From: Diadema setosum
Taxonomy: Eukaryota > Echinodermata > Echinoidea > Diadematoida > Diadematidae
Direction: 5' to 3'
DNA length: 64,000 bases
Assembly: GCA_033980235.1 (NCBI GenBank)
Contig: CM067069.1
Location: forward strand, 14,829,828 to 14,893,827
Part shown: piece after piece, positions 37,401-49,460 of the stretch
How positions within the stretch are numbered: the stretch's first letter is position 1
Layout: every line of letters begins with the position of its first letter
Translations under genes and position numbers: made by a program
The notes under the pieces: generated by a model
The model's input: the letters and a program-made list of their open reading frames with translations, nothing else
Database searches by the model: none
What the model was told of the DNA's origin: nothing

Positions 37401-40400
37401 TCCATCATGAGGTTTTCAGGAAGAAGATGAAAATGTACAATTCAGGCCCCCATTTGGACCTTCCCGACCCCCCCCCCCCCCCCCGCCCCCAAGAGGGGCA
37501 CCCCTGGATCTGCTATGAACAAACTTGAAACTACAGTCATTAATGTACTCACTAATAGTATTATCTTAGCTCTATAACTTCTGATTCTAGAGAAGATTTT
37601 TAAAGATTTCTTCATTTTGGGGGAGTTCGGGGCCCCCTGGGGCCCCCCTGGGTGGGGCATGGTGCCCATTTTAACAAATTGAGATCCTAACCCCCTAGGG
37701 ATGCTACCTGCCAAGTTTGGTGAAAATGGGTCATGGGTTTCTCAAGAAGAAGATGAAAATGTACAATTTAGGCCCCATTAGGACCACTCCCCACCCCCCT
37801 CCCCTGGGTCCCAAGAGGGGCTCCCCTGATTCTGCCATGAACAAACTTGAAACTACAGTCATCAATGTACTAACTCATAGTATTAACTTAGCTCTATCAC
37901 TTCTGGTTCTAAAGAAGAAGATTTTTACAGATTCCTTAATTTTGGGGGCTTTGGGCCCCCCTGGGGGCCCCCAGGGTGGGGCATGGTGCCCATTTTAACA
38001 AATTGAGTTCCTAACCCCCTAAGGATGCTACCTGCCAAGTTTGATGGAAATCGGTCTTGGGGTTTTCAAGAAGAAGATGAAAATGTAAAAAGTTTACGCA
38101 CGACGGACGACAGACGACGCACGACGGACGCCGGACGAAGGGCGATCGCAATAGCTCACTTGAGCCTTTGCCTCAGGTGAGCTAAAAAATAAAAATGCAA
38201 AAATTGGCCCCCAAGTCAGTTCAGACTTGACCCCTGGATCAAAAACAATAGACCCGGGGGTCTCACCATCACCCGAGTCTGGCAAGTTCACCTTCCACAC
38301 ATTCATGCACACTCTTAACTGTGAACATTGCAAACTTGGGGGCAGCTGGCAGCTTTGAGAGCTGGGGCATGATGTCCATTTGCATATATTCCATCACATC
38401 AGTAAAAATGCCTGCAAAGTACACTATACTTAGAAAGTTTGTCTATGCAGTTTGAAAAAAAAGACTTAAAGCTCTATCACTTCTGATTTTAGAAAGAATA
38501 TTTTTGAGAAATTAATTAATTTGGGGGGTTTGAGTCCCCTGGAGCCCCCAAGGGGAGTGTGGTGCCCAGTTGAAGAAATTGCGATCCTATCCCCCTAGTA
38601 AAGCTACCCGTCAAATTTGGTAAAAATCCATCATGCTGTTTTCAGAAGAAGATGAAAATGTACAATCTATGCCTGCATTTGGACCCCTCCCCAACTCCCC
38701 TCCCACCAGGCTCCACGGGGAGTGGAGGCATCCCTGGATCTGCAATGAACAAACAGTCGTCAACGTACTAACTAACAGTATTAACTTTGCTTTAATCACT
38801 TCTGGTTCTAGAGATAGAAGATTTTTTAAATGTTCCTTAATTTGGGGTGGGGGCCCCTAGGGGCCCCCAAGGGGAGCATGGTGCCCAGTTGAAGACATTC
38901 AGATCCTAACCCCCTCGTCAAGCTACCTGTCAAATTTGGTGAAAATCCATCAAGGGGTTTTCAAGATGAAGATGAACGTAAGTCCCCATTTGGACCCCTC
39001 CCCCCTTAATTTCTTTTTTTTGGGGGGGGGGGGGGGGGGAGGGTGGGCCCCCTGGGGCTCCTGGGGTGGAGCATGGTACCCATTTGAATGAACTGAGATC
39101 CTATCTCCCTAGGGATGCAACCTGCCAAGTTGGGTGAAAATTCATCATGGGGTTTTCAAGAAGATGATGAAAATGTACAATTTAGGCCCCCATTAGGACC
39201 CATCCCATCTCTTTCCCCTGGGTCCCATGGGCAGCACCCCTGATTCCGCCATGAACAAACTTAAAACTACAGTCATCAATATACTAACTCATAGTATTAA
39301 CTATGCTCTATCACTTCTGGTTCTAGAGAAGGAGATTTTAAAGATTCCATAATTTGGAGGGGGGTGGGGCCCCTTGGGGTCCCCAGGTGGGGCATGGTGC
39401 CCATTTGAACAAATAGAGATTCTATCACCCAAGGCATGCTTATCTGCCAAGTTTGATGAAAATCAGTCATGGGGTTTTCAAGAAGAAGGTGAAAGTGTAA
39501 AAAGTTTATGCATAACGCACAACGAATTACGGACAATGCATGCCGGATGCCGGATGAAGACCGATCACAATAGCTCACTTTGAGCTAACAAATAACCTTG
39601 AAAGTACAGTCACTAATGTATCAAAATCAGAGCATTTCTGCTTTTCTCTATCAGGGGGTCCTGGAGTCCTAGTATTAAATATTTATGTTGTTGCCCTAGA
39701 TATTATAATGTCTGTCAAGTTTGGCAACAAATTTGACTACGTGCTTTTAGGAGCAAGAAGAAAATGTGAAAAATTAGGCCCCTAATTGGCTCCCCTCCCA
39801 AACAGGACCAAACCCAGAACTGCTATGAACAAACTTAAAACTGCAGTCACAAGTTATTAACTTACTCATAGCACTAACTTACCTTATCATTTCTGCTTCT
39901 AAAGGAGTAGATCTGTGCAAGCGTCCTTAAATTTGGGGCATTGCCTTCCCCCCCCCCAAAAAAAAAATCCCCTAAATGCCCCCCCCCCCCCCCCAAAAAA
40001 AAAAAAAAAAATCTGCCATGAACAAACGTAAATAACTATGACAGTCAATAGTTTACTCATAGCACTAACTTCTGGTTCTCGAGAATAAACCTTCCAGTTC
40101 TAGGAAAGAAGATTTGTAAAGATTTCTGGACTTTGGGGGCTCCCTCCTTCCAAGGAGGATGAATGATTGATAATCTGTGGTTATATCCACTTGGTTAAGC
40201 TACAACAGCTCCTGCCACCAGACCTCATGATCCTTGTCTGCTTGGCTGTGCTCAGAGCTAAAAAATTAACAAGTGCAGCAAAAGTGAGTTTCAAACAAAT
40301 TGGAAAGTTCTTGTACTGCACCCCTCTTTAAGAAAGCTGGTGTTTTTGTGGGTTTTTTTTTTCTTATACATTAGATTTCATGATGAATAAGGCTGCAAGA

Positions 40401-43400
40401 CCCAAACAAGATATCAAAGGTAATCACGTTTCAAAGTAAAATCTACCAGAACACCAGTAAATTCATTGACAAACTATCAGATGGAACCACTGACATTACA
40501 TTCACATGTGACTTCCCAGCAAACATGGTTGTACACATCTGGCCAACCCCATACACAAAATGAGCTAATCCGACACTGCTCCAAGGCCAACCCTAGTTTC
40601 TATCTCTATTTTCATAAGCACTTTGACTTGAAAGTGGGCAGGATATTTCATGTTGTGCTTTACAAACATCCAACTTCCTTTGAAATGAGGCAAGTCCATT
40701 TTTTATATCAAATAAGGTATTAAAAGAATATTATCTCCAATATGAATATACAATTGCTTGTTCATATGTGAAAAGGAATGTTTCCACTTTCAGCTCAATT
40801 TTTAGTCAATGTCTTCATTTCTTATGTTATAATACAGCATTTACAACAATCACTAAATATGTTTTGCTGAGTACAAAACTGTAGCATCCAGCATTGTAGT
40901 ATTAAAAAGCTACTCACAAACTGAATTAGGGGGGCTGTTTTGCTTCTCTTTTATTTATTTATTTATTTATTTATTTTTTTTTTGGGGGGGAGGGAGAATA
41001 GGAAAAGGATACTGTCGTTGACCAAAAGTGTGGGATCTTCTCGATGAGCTTGGCCCTCTTCTCAAAGAAGGGTTGCCTCAATGTGTTGTACTTCTGTTCC
41101 ACCTTAAGGATCTCCTCACTCGCCATCTCATTCAGGTTGTCAATCTCATTCTGTACATTGTCGATCTCTTCAATGGCCTGCTGGTTCTCCTTGTCGGGGT
41201 ACTCCCCGGCTACAACAGACGAAACAAACAAGGAAGACACTGGATATTAAAACACTGTCCGGCACAAAGGTAAATGCTCAATCACAAATCTTGTGAAGTT
41301 ATCAACCACATAAAAACACACAATTCAGCATACCTAAACAGTCTTAACGGCCCTTAGCAGTAAAAATATTTTTTTTAAAGTATTTCAGAGCTGACACAGT
41401 ACATTCCAAGGCAGGAAGCTCCATTTGCTTCAGTGCACTCATGTTACATTGAACATGGTTAATACAAAACCAAGTAAAAAAAATGAAGGTCTCAAAATTG
41501 TTACATGTATTGGCCTCTCACTTTAATCACTTTCTCTCTTCCACTGTAACAAAATTTCATGGGTTATCTGATGAAGATTCTGCTAGGATCAAAAGCTCAG
41601 GTCCCTTTTCACTCCATCATACTCCATTGGCTCATCACCATTGGATAAGCAGTTTTCAGCAGCTTTTTTTGCGACATAATGAAATTTCAATACAATGAAA
41701 GAAAATTATCTGTCCAAAGGACTTTGATAGAACACAAGTTGCCTGCACTGGGATATAGTCCTCTAGACCTCCTCTTTAGGTTGCAGGGGCAGTTTCATTC
41801 ATTGATGAAACTGCCTAATCTGGTGTGAGAGTACTGTAGCTTCCTGTAACACATACAAGTTAATTCCTGCTTTTGTTCAATGTACAGGGCATTGATAGAG
41901 GGCACCATGTTCCAGTTTGTGTCAGATGACGTCTCAGACATGCATTCACTGTATGTGTGCAATCTGCTGGAGCTGGCGTGCCTATTGCCTTGTGCTGCAA
42001 ACCAGAACACCCCCTGCCGCAAAATCAGGCACACTGGCTGCCGCAAACCAGCATCCCCTGCCGCACAGAGGAATGCGCTGACCACACAATGACTGGTCAC
42101 TCTTGACCATGCAAATCACCAATGAGCTTGTAGGTATATTTGTGCGGGCACAAAGAAGGGCACAAAGAAGGTTCATGTGGATGTTGACAAAAATGACCGA
42201 GGTTGCCAGACAGCATAATTTACAGCAGCCATAATACCAGACAACATAATACAAAGATTTTGAAAACCGCTACAAGCTTTATGGAGTAAGTTACATCATC
42301 GAAGTCCTACAATTAGTGATCAAAGCATTTCTTCCGACTCTACCAGAGAGGCTAGAGGATTTTTTCATGTTTTTAAAGCCGCAGTGATAAGCGGTCTATT
42401 GAAATATCTCATCTGTAGTAATAAAACTATAATGCTGATGTTCATAAATACAACATAATATTGCACACTTCTGTACTCTTTCCATGGACATGACAGAGTT
42501 TAGTGTGGTGTGATGTAGTCATATTCATGATAATCATTGCAGAGCTGTTTTCGGAAGGCAAACTTGCTGAAAACCCAACATAACAAATGCATTACATGTA
42601 TTTATCTTTTTTTAAAGAGTCACCTCCAAAATAAATATCAAATTAGGGTGTCTGGAGCATTTTTGTAACTTTTGAAATTCTGTGAGAAACGAATTGTGAA
42701 TTATTTCATATGAAAGAGAATTACATCATTAAGACATATTTCAAATTTCATGGCGAAATGATGTTTCTATCTTGAGAAATGTAACTTTGAAATCACAGCA
42801 ATATCACCCCCTTTTTTTACGAGCACGCATGAAAATGTGACCCAAATCATGTTTGCAAACAACGCCGAAAAGCTGCATTCGCGTGTGGATCTCCAGCGAT
42901 CAGATAATGAGCGTACAGCGGTTGGAAAATACGCGTAACAAGCGCAGAAGCCACTCCCCCTATGTGTTGTCATACCCTGTGTGCGCTACGTGCGTACGTA
43001 CGTGCTCGGTATTCAGTTTACATTCGATTCACATGTACCGTACTGAGCGCCCTACAACACGTACGAACCCCGCGTATGTATGCAGGCGCAGCTAGCTAGC
43101 TAGCAGCAGCTGCTCGCCCCCCCGCCGGTAAAATTCGGGGAGCCGAGCGGAGAGCATCGCGATTGTAAGCCAGGGCAGCCGGCATGGCGAGCATGGTTCG
43201 AAGAAATATGCAGTCGATTGTCGAGAGCAGGTGCACGCAGCTCGCGTGAAATGTACAAGCTACAACCTCTACAGCCACAGGCTTGGAATTGATGCCACAT
43301 TACCACTATTCGTACATGCAAAAATGGCCAAATAAGAGTCTTCCGAAATCTTTTGCACGCCCTTTTTGTCGGTCGGGTGTTCGTAATACACCGCTGCCGC

Positions 43401-45368
43401 TACACCACAGTAACGTTAGTTTAGGCCTACTTCGTTCGCACTTTGGCTAAGCGGACATGCTTGTATTCACAACCGACTTCTCGGCTTAATGCCAGTGACT
43501 CGAGCATCGCGAGTGCACTTTCGAAATATAAATGAACAACGATAAGATCATAACCAATCCACAAGTAAACTAATAATAGACAGAAATTTAGTAGAGTCTG
43601 GTTGTTTTGCAAGACGAACGTGATTTGTGAGCGTGACTGTATCCGATATGTACAGTACAGTGCATGCTATGTGTGATGCGTGTTGTAGGAGCTATCGCAA
43701 GCGACAGCCCAGTTTCCTGCCTCGTGATATGCACATCATACACAACACATACACACACACTCGTAGTGACACACACACACACAGAGGTAGCTCTTTGCTG
43801 GCAGCATCGGGCGTGCACCGCATGCACACGCGATCCCCACACACCGCAGATGAGGCCTAGAGGCCATGTGGCCGGTGGTAGACGGCGCGCGATGCGTAAT
43901 CAAATTTACATATGCATTAGCCCCTTCGCGCTAAGTTACTATGGATTCTTGCATACGAAGCCCCGCCTAAAACGTTCGCTGTGACCAAAAAATTATTGCA
44001 AGGGGTATCTTCAAGGCGATATCCCCACACCTAGGCGTGGAGCTAGCGAAAAACTAGCTACACCATCGGATTCAGCATGTCCTCAACTACTAGCATGTCT
44101 TGGGGCGATACAAATACCGAAGCAGACGCTGAGATATGGGGATAGATGTGCTTCTATCGATGTTTACATTAATTTATCGTCGGATTCATGAACCGCCCCT
44201 CTGATAGAATATGGAGCAAAACTTCCTCTTTCATATGATACCAAATTTGTCAGGATTCGTTAATGGCATGGTCTGGGGATTTGGCAATAAAGGCGAAATT
44301 AGGCACAAAAATGCTTGGTCAAAACAGCGTAGGCGCGCGGCTCCATTGCGTTCTATGGGACTTGCGTGTTATTAGATAGGGGCGCGTTTTGGTCGAGGGT
44401 TAGCAGTGCGCGATCAGACACCCTAATCAAATTGATAACTGTTGTAAAATCTCTAATGTGGACTTATGCATACAAATATCATGTGGTCGAGTCTACAAAA
44501 CTGATGAACCCAACAACCAACCATCCACAAATGGGGAGGGGGGGGGGGATTGTCTGACTGAAGTAGGAACCCCTACTGTGATCAGAGCTCTGCAGTACCA
44601 GTGACAAGATAAGAATATGTGTCACGAGTTAAGCTGGCTGCCAGCTGCTTACTCGCGAGTGGGCAAGACTCTGAACAGTCTGCACCAAGCCATTCCTATG
44701 ACGATGTGTTACAAAGCACAGTATAAATAGCTAGCTGGGATCTGGGGCAAACTCCAACCAGTGATAAATGCAAGTTTAATCAGGCAAGTGGCGAACAATT
44801 AGGCTTCAGTAAATGAAAGAATGATCACGATGATACTGGAGCGCCACCACACATTCTTCATTTTGACCTGAAAAATTCAGCTATGAACAAAGTCTACACT
44901 TTACACGATATATTATCATGAATGAACCATTTGAGACATTAAACTGTGTGTGAATGCACAGCATATTGCGCAGTGCAATAACTTCATAAACGACAAAGTG
45001 ATCTGACAAACCGTGCCCACAAATCAGCATTGAACTAAATGGGTCTGAACTGCATTTGCGCACCTCCACCACCACAGCACACTCCACATTTCATCCATAC
45101 ATCCACCACACACATTTATACAGTGCGCGTCATTTGTATACACGGCATATCAATGCATGTACACAATGGAGAACCATGCTTCGCAGTTCCATCACGACAA
45201 AGTAGAGTGTCTCCTATGCTAACGCAAGTATCCGAATCCGTGCCTTTCCACTGACACGTCTGAAATATTGTATAAATTTAGTCTAGTATACTCACGTTCT
45301 GATTCCTGTGCATTCTGACCGTTCTTCGTCACTTCTTCTTTCCTGACTTTTGCTGGTGGAGACGACAT
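31391..45368 (-). CDS. SET: SET / TAF-I / I2PP2A histone chaperone, seven coding exons
   Basis: Joined exons: 45,368-45,296; 41,209-41,013; 36,502-36,380; 34,804-34,691; 33,660-33,490; 33,121-32,936; 31,483-31,391. All introns are GT..AG and the frame stays open for 318 codons to TAA. The N-terminus [13 protein letters not shown] resembles the beta-type (TAF-I beta) start. A dimerisation helix with [14 protein letters not shown] and [10 protein letters not shown], then the NAP domain (to about residue 226), follow. Recognisable family blocks are [42 protein letters not shown] and [11 protein letters not shown] basic patch (KDGRKRAH) sits where the family's nuclear signal lies. Residues 227-318 form an Asp/Glu tail. 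SET binds histones, masks them from acetylation and inhibits PP2A (established for vertebrates). At 318 residues it is slightly longer than human SET because of the tail. Confidence 0.93.
31515..31910. mobile_element. TTAA/AGGG MITE family, intact relative in SET intron 6
   Basis: Shares CTTATGAAATATGAAAGAGC, CAACATTTATTTGATGAAAA and, in the right half, TTTGAATTCCTCTTA with the element at 26,254-27,679, in the same order but without the central insertion. The ends are decayed. Confidence 0.55.
32433..32614. mobile_element. 182-bp pogo/Tigger-like MITE
   Basis: The left end CAGTGAACTCCTGTTATAAC and the right end GTTATAACGGGATTCCACTG are imperfect inverses flanked by TA. The motif TTATAACGAAAT is internal. 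It lies in SET intron 6. A decayed relative (ATAATGAAATTTCAATACAA, CAAAGGACTT) is at about 41,676-41,735 in intron 1. Confidence 0.7.
32751..32835. mobile_element. 85-bp piggyBac-type MITE
   Basis: CCCGTTGAGGAC at the left and its exact inverse GTCCTCAACGGG at the right, each bordered by TTAA (32,747 and 32,836). A small internal hairpin CCCGAGTATACTCGGG follows the left end. In SET intron 6. Confidence 0.8.
32936..33121 (-). CDS. SET: SET coding exon 6
   Basis: Acceptor TTGGCGTAG, donor GAG|GTGAAT. It encodes 62 residues that begin [10 protein letters not shown] and become a dense Asp/Glu stretch. The exon carries most of the acidic tail. Both ends are phase 0. Confidence 0.9.
33490..33660 (-). 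CDS. SET: SET coding exon 5
   Basis: Acceptor CCATTTTTAG, donor CTG|GTATGG. It encodes 57 residues including the basic patch KDGRKRAH, the ESFFCWF block and AGADELGEV plus [10 protein letters not shown], the most conserved part of the SET NAP domain. Confidence 0.93.
34691..34804 (-). CDS. SET: SET coding exon 4
   Basis: Acceptor TTGTCTTTTGCAG, donor AAG|GTAAGT. It encodes 38 residues with [19 protein letters not shown] and IRWK, all SET-family blocks. Phase 0 at both ends. Confidence 0.93.
34963..34998. repeat. AAG microsatellite
   Basis: About seven AAG units followed by an A run, in SET intron 3. Confidence 0.9.
35535..35951. mobile_element. Helentron-like element with CCTCC/GGAG ends
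   Basis: Starts AAAACTAGAAAAGC with GCGGACCTCCACCGAGC. Ends ATTACCTCCTTAGCGGAG then AAAATAA. The left CTAGAAA plus CCTCCNCC syntax is the same as in the 60,191 element. ACAGACAGACAAACC near the right end is a decayed microsatellite. It lies in SET intron 3. Confidence 0.45.
36380..36502 (-). CDS. SET: SET coding exon 3
   Basis: Acceptor TTGTTCATCCCAG, donor TTT|GTAAGT. It encodes 41 residues: [20 protein letters not shown], then a block ending [11 protein letters not shown]. Phase 0 at both ends. Confidence 0.93.
36899..40270. repeat. Cluster of Helentron-like family A copies in SET intron 2
   Basis: A truncated start (36,899, AAGAGACCTGGGAGGTCGG), a full copy (37,121-38,182), a diverged copy (38,243-39,590) and decayed remnants with GAACAAACTTAAAACTGCAG words to about 40,270 lie in the same orientation. 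C and G homopolymer runs (37,470, 39,020, 39,980) occur inside. The 69-95 codon open frames here are repeat translations. Confidence 0.55.
37121..38182. mobile_element. Helentron-like family A, copy 2
   Basis: Nearly identical over its whole length to 26,417-27,449, with the same left palindrome GACCCGCGGGTC, GCTCACCTGAG sub-terminal motif, three internal units, ACGGACG stretch and right hairpin ending GGTGAGCTAA. The preserved GCTCACCTGAG at the left is an exact inverse of the right CTCAGGTGAGC. Confidence 0.65.
41013..41209 (-). CDS. SET: SET coding exon 2
   Basis: Acceptor CGTCTGTTGTAG, donor GACA|GTATCC. With the single base carried from exon 1 it encodes 66 residues: the acidic lead [11 protein letters not shown], the long dimerisation helix ([19 protein letters not shown]), [20 protein letters not shown] and KIPHFWSTT. 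Phase 1 in, phase 0 out. Confidence 0.93.
41215..42636. other. SET intron 1, unassigned part
   Basis: No exon supported. It contains a decayed relative of the 32,433 MITE and short CTGCCGC words at about 42,013-42,065. Overlapping open frames of 70-101 codons have no family resemblance. Confidence 0.3.
42645..44425. mobile_element. 1.8-kb hAT-like element with 8-bp target duplication, CpG-rich
   Basis: AGGGTGTCTG at the left is inverted as CAGACACCCT(A) at the right. The same 8-mer ATCAAATT lies outside both ends (42,637-42,644 and 44,426-44,433). The interior is markedly richer in CpG than the surrounding intron, for example 42,860-43,180 and 43,870-44,400, with an AC microsatellite at 43,740-43,785. 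There is no transposase frame. An alternative reading is an internal CpG-rich promoter of SET, and the two are not exclusive. Confidence 0.6.
44434..45290. other. SET intron 1, 5' part
   Basis: No exon or clear repeat boundary seen. A G run is at 44,537. Normal intron-like sequence up to the exon 1 donor. Confidence 0.3.
45296..45368 (-). CDS. SET: SET coding exon 1
   Basis: Opens ATGTCGTCTCCACC and encodes 24 residues, [17 protein letters not shown] onward, similar to the beta-type SET start. The donor is GAAC|GTGAGT, leaving one base for exon 2. I chose this start for its match to the family and because it needs no extra exon. The upstream sequence is CpG-richer, as expected for a promoter. 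Confidence 0.88.
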
Positions 45369-45720
45369 TTTGTCTTCACGAGGTTACGCTCAGAGGTGAC
45401 TGAGTCTGCGCAGTGCAAGTACGAGGCAGTTCAATCATTTGCTCACGCTACATTCAGCGGTGACCTCCGTTGATTTCTAGGCCATCCACATAATTTCTTG
45501 GAAGCAGCGAAATGAGGACAGCGACGATATTCGCGAACCGCGTGCAAACCATGCTTGTGACAAAAGGCTCCATACTGAACACACGCGGGAACCCGGCCGC
45601 ATTCAACTCTGACCTTGCAGTTGCACACCTACGGGCAAAATGTATCGCCATACAGAGAGCTCGGGCCATCCATTTTCAGCGTACGCAAAATAGCGCTCCT
45701 AATGCGACCAATGAAATTCA
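45369..45720 (-). promoter_or_regulatory. Probable SET 5'UTR and promoter region
   Basis: The sequence directly upstream of the SET start is GC- and CpG-richer than the flanks, with CTGCGCAGTGC at 45,407 and GCGAACCGCGTGC at about 45,531. No TATA box is obvious. Open frames here (98 codons plus; 61 and 71 minus) look accidental. Confidence 0.4.
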
Positions 45721-45809
45721 TTCAATGAGCCCTCTTGCTGCCTGGCGGTGTGATTGTGAAGAAGTAGAGGAAGAAGAAAAAACATATGAAATAAATAAAA
45801 TAGAATAAC

Positions 45810-46400
45810 ATCAAATGACAAATTGGTGAGAAAGGATGGGAGACAGATATCTGAAAAGTCTGTGTAATCATTACTCTTTCGAATTCTAACATATGAAATT
45901 AATTGCTCTGCCTGTGTGCCGATTAGATAGCTCTCAGCGAAAGATTGAATATGTTCATTTCAAAAATATGTTCATTTCCTCGTCAAACAGGAATCGCTCT
46001 TTGATCAGCAATTAGAGTGCCTAAGTTTTATGTTACATTGCAGAAATTCCTTTATCAATTATGATTAAAAAGAGCGGTGATTGGTCACAATGCACTCGGC
46101 TGACTATTGCAGCGAGAATCAAAATGGTTAAAGGTCTAAGTATCTATAAATTTGTGCAATGACGTCAACTCAGGTAATAATACTTTTCAATAGTTTGACT
46201 GGCTGCCGATGGGGCGAGAATGAAATGATGTGCATATGACAAATATTGTCTCCAAAGTTTATTATTATCATCATAACACGTGCTTTACAATCCAATGGGA
46301 GTTATATTTTAACCTCATCTCCGATGCAATATAATCTCCTTGTGAAAATATAACTCCGGTGGGGATGTCAAATGCTATAGGCCTACTCCTCTGAAAGTCG
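45810..46400. other. Intergenic, nothing recognised
   Basis: AT-rich. A short hairpin (GGGAGTTATATTTT at 46,297 with AAAATATAACTCC at 46,346) could mark a small foldback element. No gene. Confidence 0.3.
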
Positions 46401-46407
46401 ATATCTA

Positions 46408-46685
46408 TTGATATGATGTCATATAATGTAATGAAATATAATGTAATATGATACAATATAATGTAGTATAATATGATATGATATAATATAGTATAACATG
46501 ATATAATAATATAATAATATAATATAATACAAATATAATATAATATATACTATGTTATGATATAATATAATATAATATAATATGATATAATATAATATAA
46601 TATGATACAAATATAATATAAATATAATATAATTATACTATGTTATGATATGAAATAATATGATATGATTCTATTTCATATATCG
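46408..46685. repeat. TATAA-type degenerate satellite
   Basis: About 280 bp of repeating ATATAATATAAT, with GATATAAT and ATGTTATGAT variants. Tyr/Ile-rich open frames over it are artefacts. Confidence 0.9.
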
Positions 46686-46689
46686 TTAA

Positions 46690-47650
46690 AATCGAAACTT
46701 AAGTGAAATACATAAAGACCGTCAATTCTGATGCAGATGGTATCGAAATGATTGTCTTCATTGTTTCTCTCTGATTCTGGTTTGAAGAGACACTGTTGCT
46801 GCAATGATTTTCCTGCTATTGCCACCTATCATCCAGGGTCCTATAGGCCGAAATGTTTTTATTTATTTTTATTTTATTTTAGTTGTGACGCAGGCACGCT
46901 TCCGATGGCTAGCGATTTCCAGCCCGTCGTGCCCGCCCACACATTTTCAAATGAGATGATCTACGATCGACCGACCCAACTTCGTTGTACACAATACATC
47001 CTATTAAGAACATAACTATTTCTATACACAATAAATCTGTGATTACGATGTATCCGGTAGATTAAAAATGAAGACGCACATTTGCATTTCTCAGTTCGCT
47101 TTCTATATTAATTGCGATTGAAATATCGGGAAAATGTGTTGATAATCCCCGGAGCATACCCAATAGCAGAAAACTAATCTCGAAAAAAAAGGGAGTGCCG
47201 AAAATTTTCTGGAATCCACGTATTAACGGAATATCCAATAATGGTCTTGGCTAACATGTTTGATTTGTTTGATTGTATCCCGTTAATTGATTATCGGAGA
47301 TCAATCATGATATCTTATTGCGCCAACATGCTACACAAAAGACAGAGATTCTGTGAATAGTGATAACTTTTTCTGATTATCTCTGATCTGATTATTATCT
47401 CTCAGAGATGATAGTGATAATCACATGATATAATCCATCGTTAGTTAGTATTATTTGCATTCTATATTGTGGCATCTCCATTGTTGTAGAGTTCAAACCA
47501 AGAAAGAGCAGCACATGGAATTAAACCAAACTTGAAACACTCATAACTTCTAAGCTGATCGTCCCATCATTCCTGAAACGCTCAGGGAATTCTTCATTAT
47601 TTTCTTTAATTGGCTGAATCTACATACAAAGTCATGTGTGGGAGAAATTC

Positions 47651-47686
<36 letters not shown>

Positions 47687-49080
47687 GGTATAGCTGAAAA
47701 AATCCAGTGTAGGACCACTCCATGAAGTTCACGTTGACATATAGTTACTCGAGTAAGATCAAGCGAAGTTACGTGAAGTTATATAAATACAACAAAATAA
47801 GAAAGTTGTGATTGTTTTTTTTTCTAAAAACGATTGATCCAGAACAATCATATTCAAAAGATGAGGAATCAAACAAAGCTACAGTGTGATCCCATCATAA
47901 TAAATGTGACCCTCTCCCGAGTACACAGTTTTAGTTAATCCTTTCTGTGCCATCATGCACGTTGGGCAGTGTGCTGTGGGGTTTTTCTGTGCCAATCAGC
48001 ACTCAAAGCAGTATGGTTAAAGGAAAATGAAACCCAATATATACCAGTACGTGGATTTAGGGAATGCAGCAATATTAGTATAACAAAGCGAAGTTTAAAA
48101 AATCGGACAATTTACGTTCAAAAGTTATTACAAATTCTTAAAGTTTTGGTGCAACAATATTTTTGCTGGGCGTGAAGGCTATAACAGGACTTTAGCGTCA
48201 CATGTGGAAAACGATGTAAAAAAAAAATGTAAAGAAAACATATCCTTACTTTTCAGTGCTTGATTTATCTCTTTCAGAAAGAAGCAGGAATGTCAGCACC
48301 CTTAACATTACTTAGGTTAGTAAGAAGTTGAGGGATTTATGTACTTTGCATTAAAAAAATTGAATTTTGTAGAAATATTCTCATTATACAAGACGGTGAA
48401 CCTGTCTTTTCTTTCTGTCGTTTATACATAATGTGACGTCTTGAACTTTAATACAATATAATGTAGTCTTCTCATCTAGCGACGATGGTATCAATACCGA
48501 TACTGAAAAATTTATAATTTCTTTGATGTGTTCTTTTATTATTCGCTCAATTTACATAAATAATTGGGTTTCATCCCCTTCTATATTTTGTAATCATACC
48601 TTCAATTTCCTCATTGTTCAATGTTCACAAAATTATCGTGGTAAATTCATGTTAAAAGAGGATACTTGATAAAGACTCCTTTTTATTATTCATTTACTTT
48701 TTGTGCAAGGGAATAGAAGAGCTGAATGGTAATCGATGGACAGCGTGTTCATCTGATCTGATTATTTTGCGCATTTGGCTGAAACTACATGTAATAGCAT
48801 TCTTTTGTGAAAACGGTGGGACTCCAGAATTCTACAACTTTCTTTTATTTCGCAGCCAAAGAGTTCTAACGAAACTTTTTATGTCCTGTTCAGTGGATTG
48901 GTTTAACATAATAATGGCAAAAAGACCAATTATTTCAAAAGACTCGAAAGAAAAAAAAAAAGAAAAGAAAGAAAGAAATTTATTCTTTAGTATAGGCGTA
49001 CAAAAATATACGACCCAAAATCGTAGTTAAAAATGCTGGACTTTGCGATTTTGTCATTCGAGCAAAGTTAACACTGTAGT
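46690..49080. other. Intergenic, no gene supported
   Basis: Includes a C run then poly-T (47,651-47,687). Open frames of up to 109 codons (48,701-49,030) have no domain I recognise and no splice context. Confidence 0.3.
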
Positions 49081-49084
49081 TCAA

Positions 49085-49460
49085 AGCTTATCCTTTTGGG
49101 ATGTTCGTTATTCCGAAGCTTCATCAATCCAAAAATGAAATAAGGTTCGTCATTACATTCCGAAAATAAAAAACTGTGCATTAATTCGAATATTGTGGCG
49201 TTGTTCCGAAGGTTCATTTATCGGAAAATGAAAATGAGGTTCATTATTTCGGAGAATAGGAATTACGAACCTCACTCGTTTTCGAATTAACGAACCTTTG
49301 GAATAAGAAACCTTTTTTTTTGGGGGGGGGGGTAGGGAGGTGGTTCATTTCGGATTAACGAACCTTCGGAATACCGAACCTTTTTTCCCCCATTTTCGGA
49401 TGAACGAACCTTCGGAAAATAAAACTTTCGGAATAACGAACCTTCGGAATTACGAACTAT
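49085..49460. repeat. Decayed TTCGGAATAACGAACC repeat
   Basis: About 375 bp in which CGAACCTTCGGAAT(A/T) and its inverse GGTTCGTNATTCCGAA recur many times in both orientations, interrupted by a T/G run at 49,313-49,335. A weaker relative (TTCGGAATAACACACC) lies at about 55,790-55,880. Possibly a foldback element. Confidence 0.6.

Noticed and set aside
45512..45808. 98-codon plus-strand frame upstream of SET
   Set aside because: It overlaps the SET promoter, has no recognisable domain, and its Glu-rich end comes from a local GAA/GAG run.
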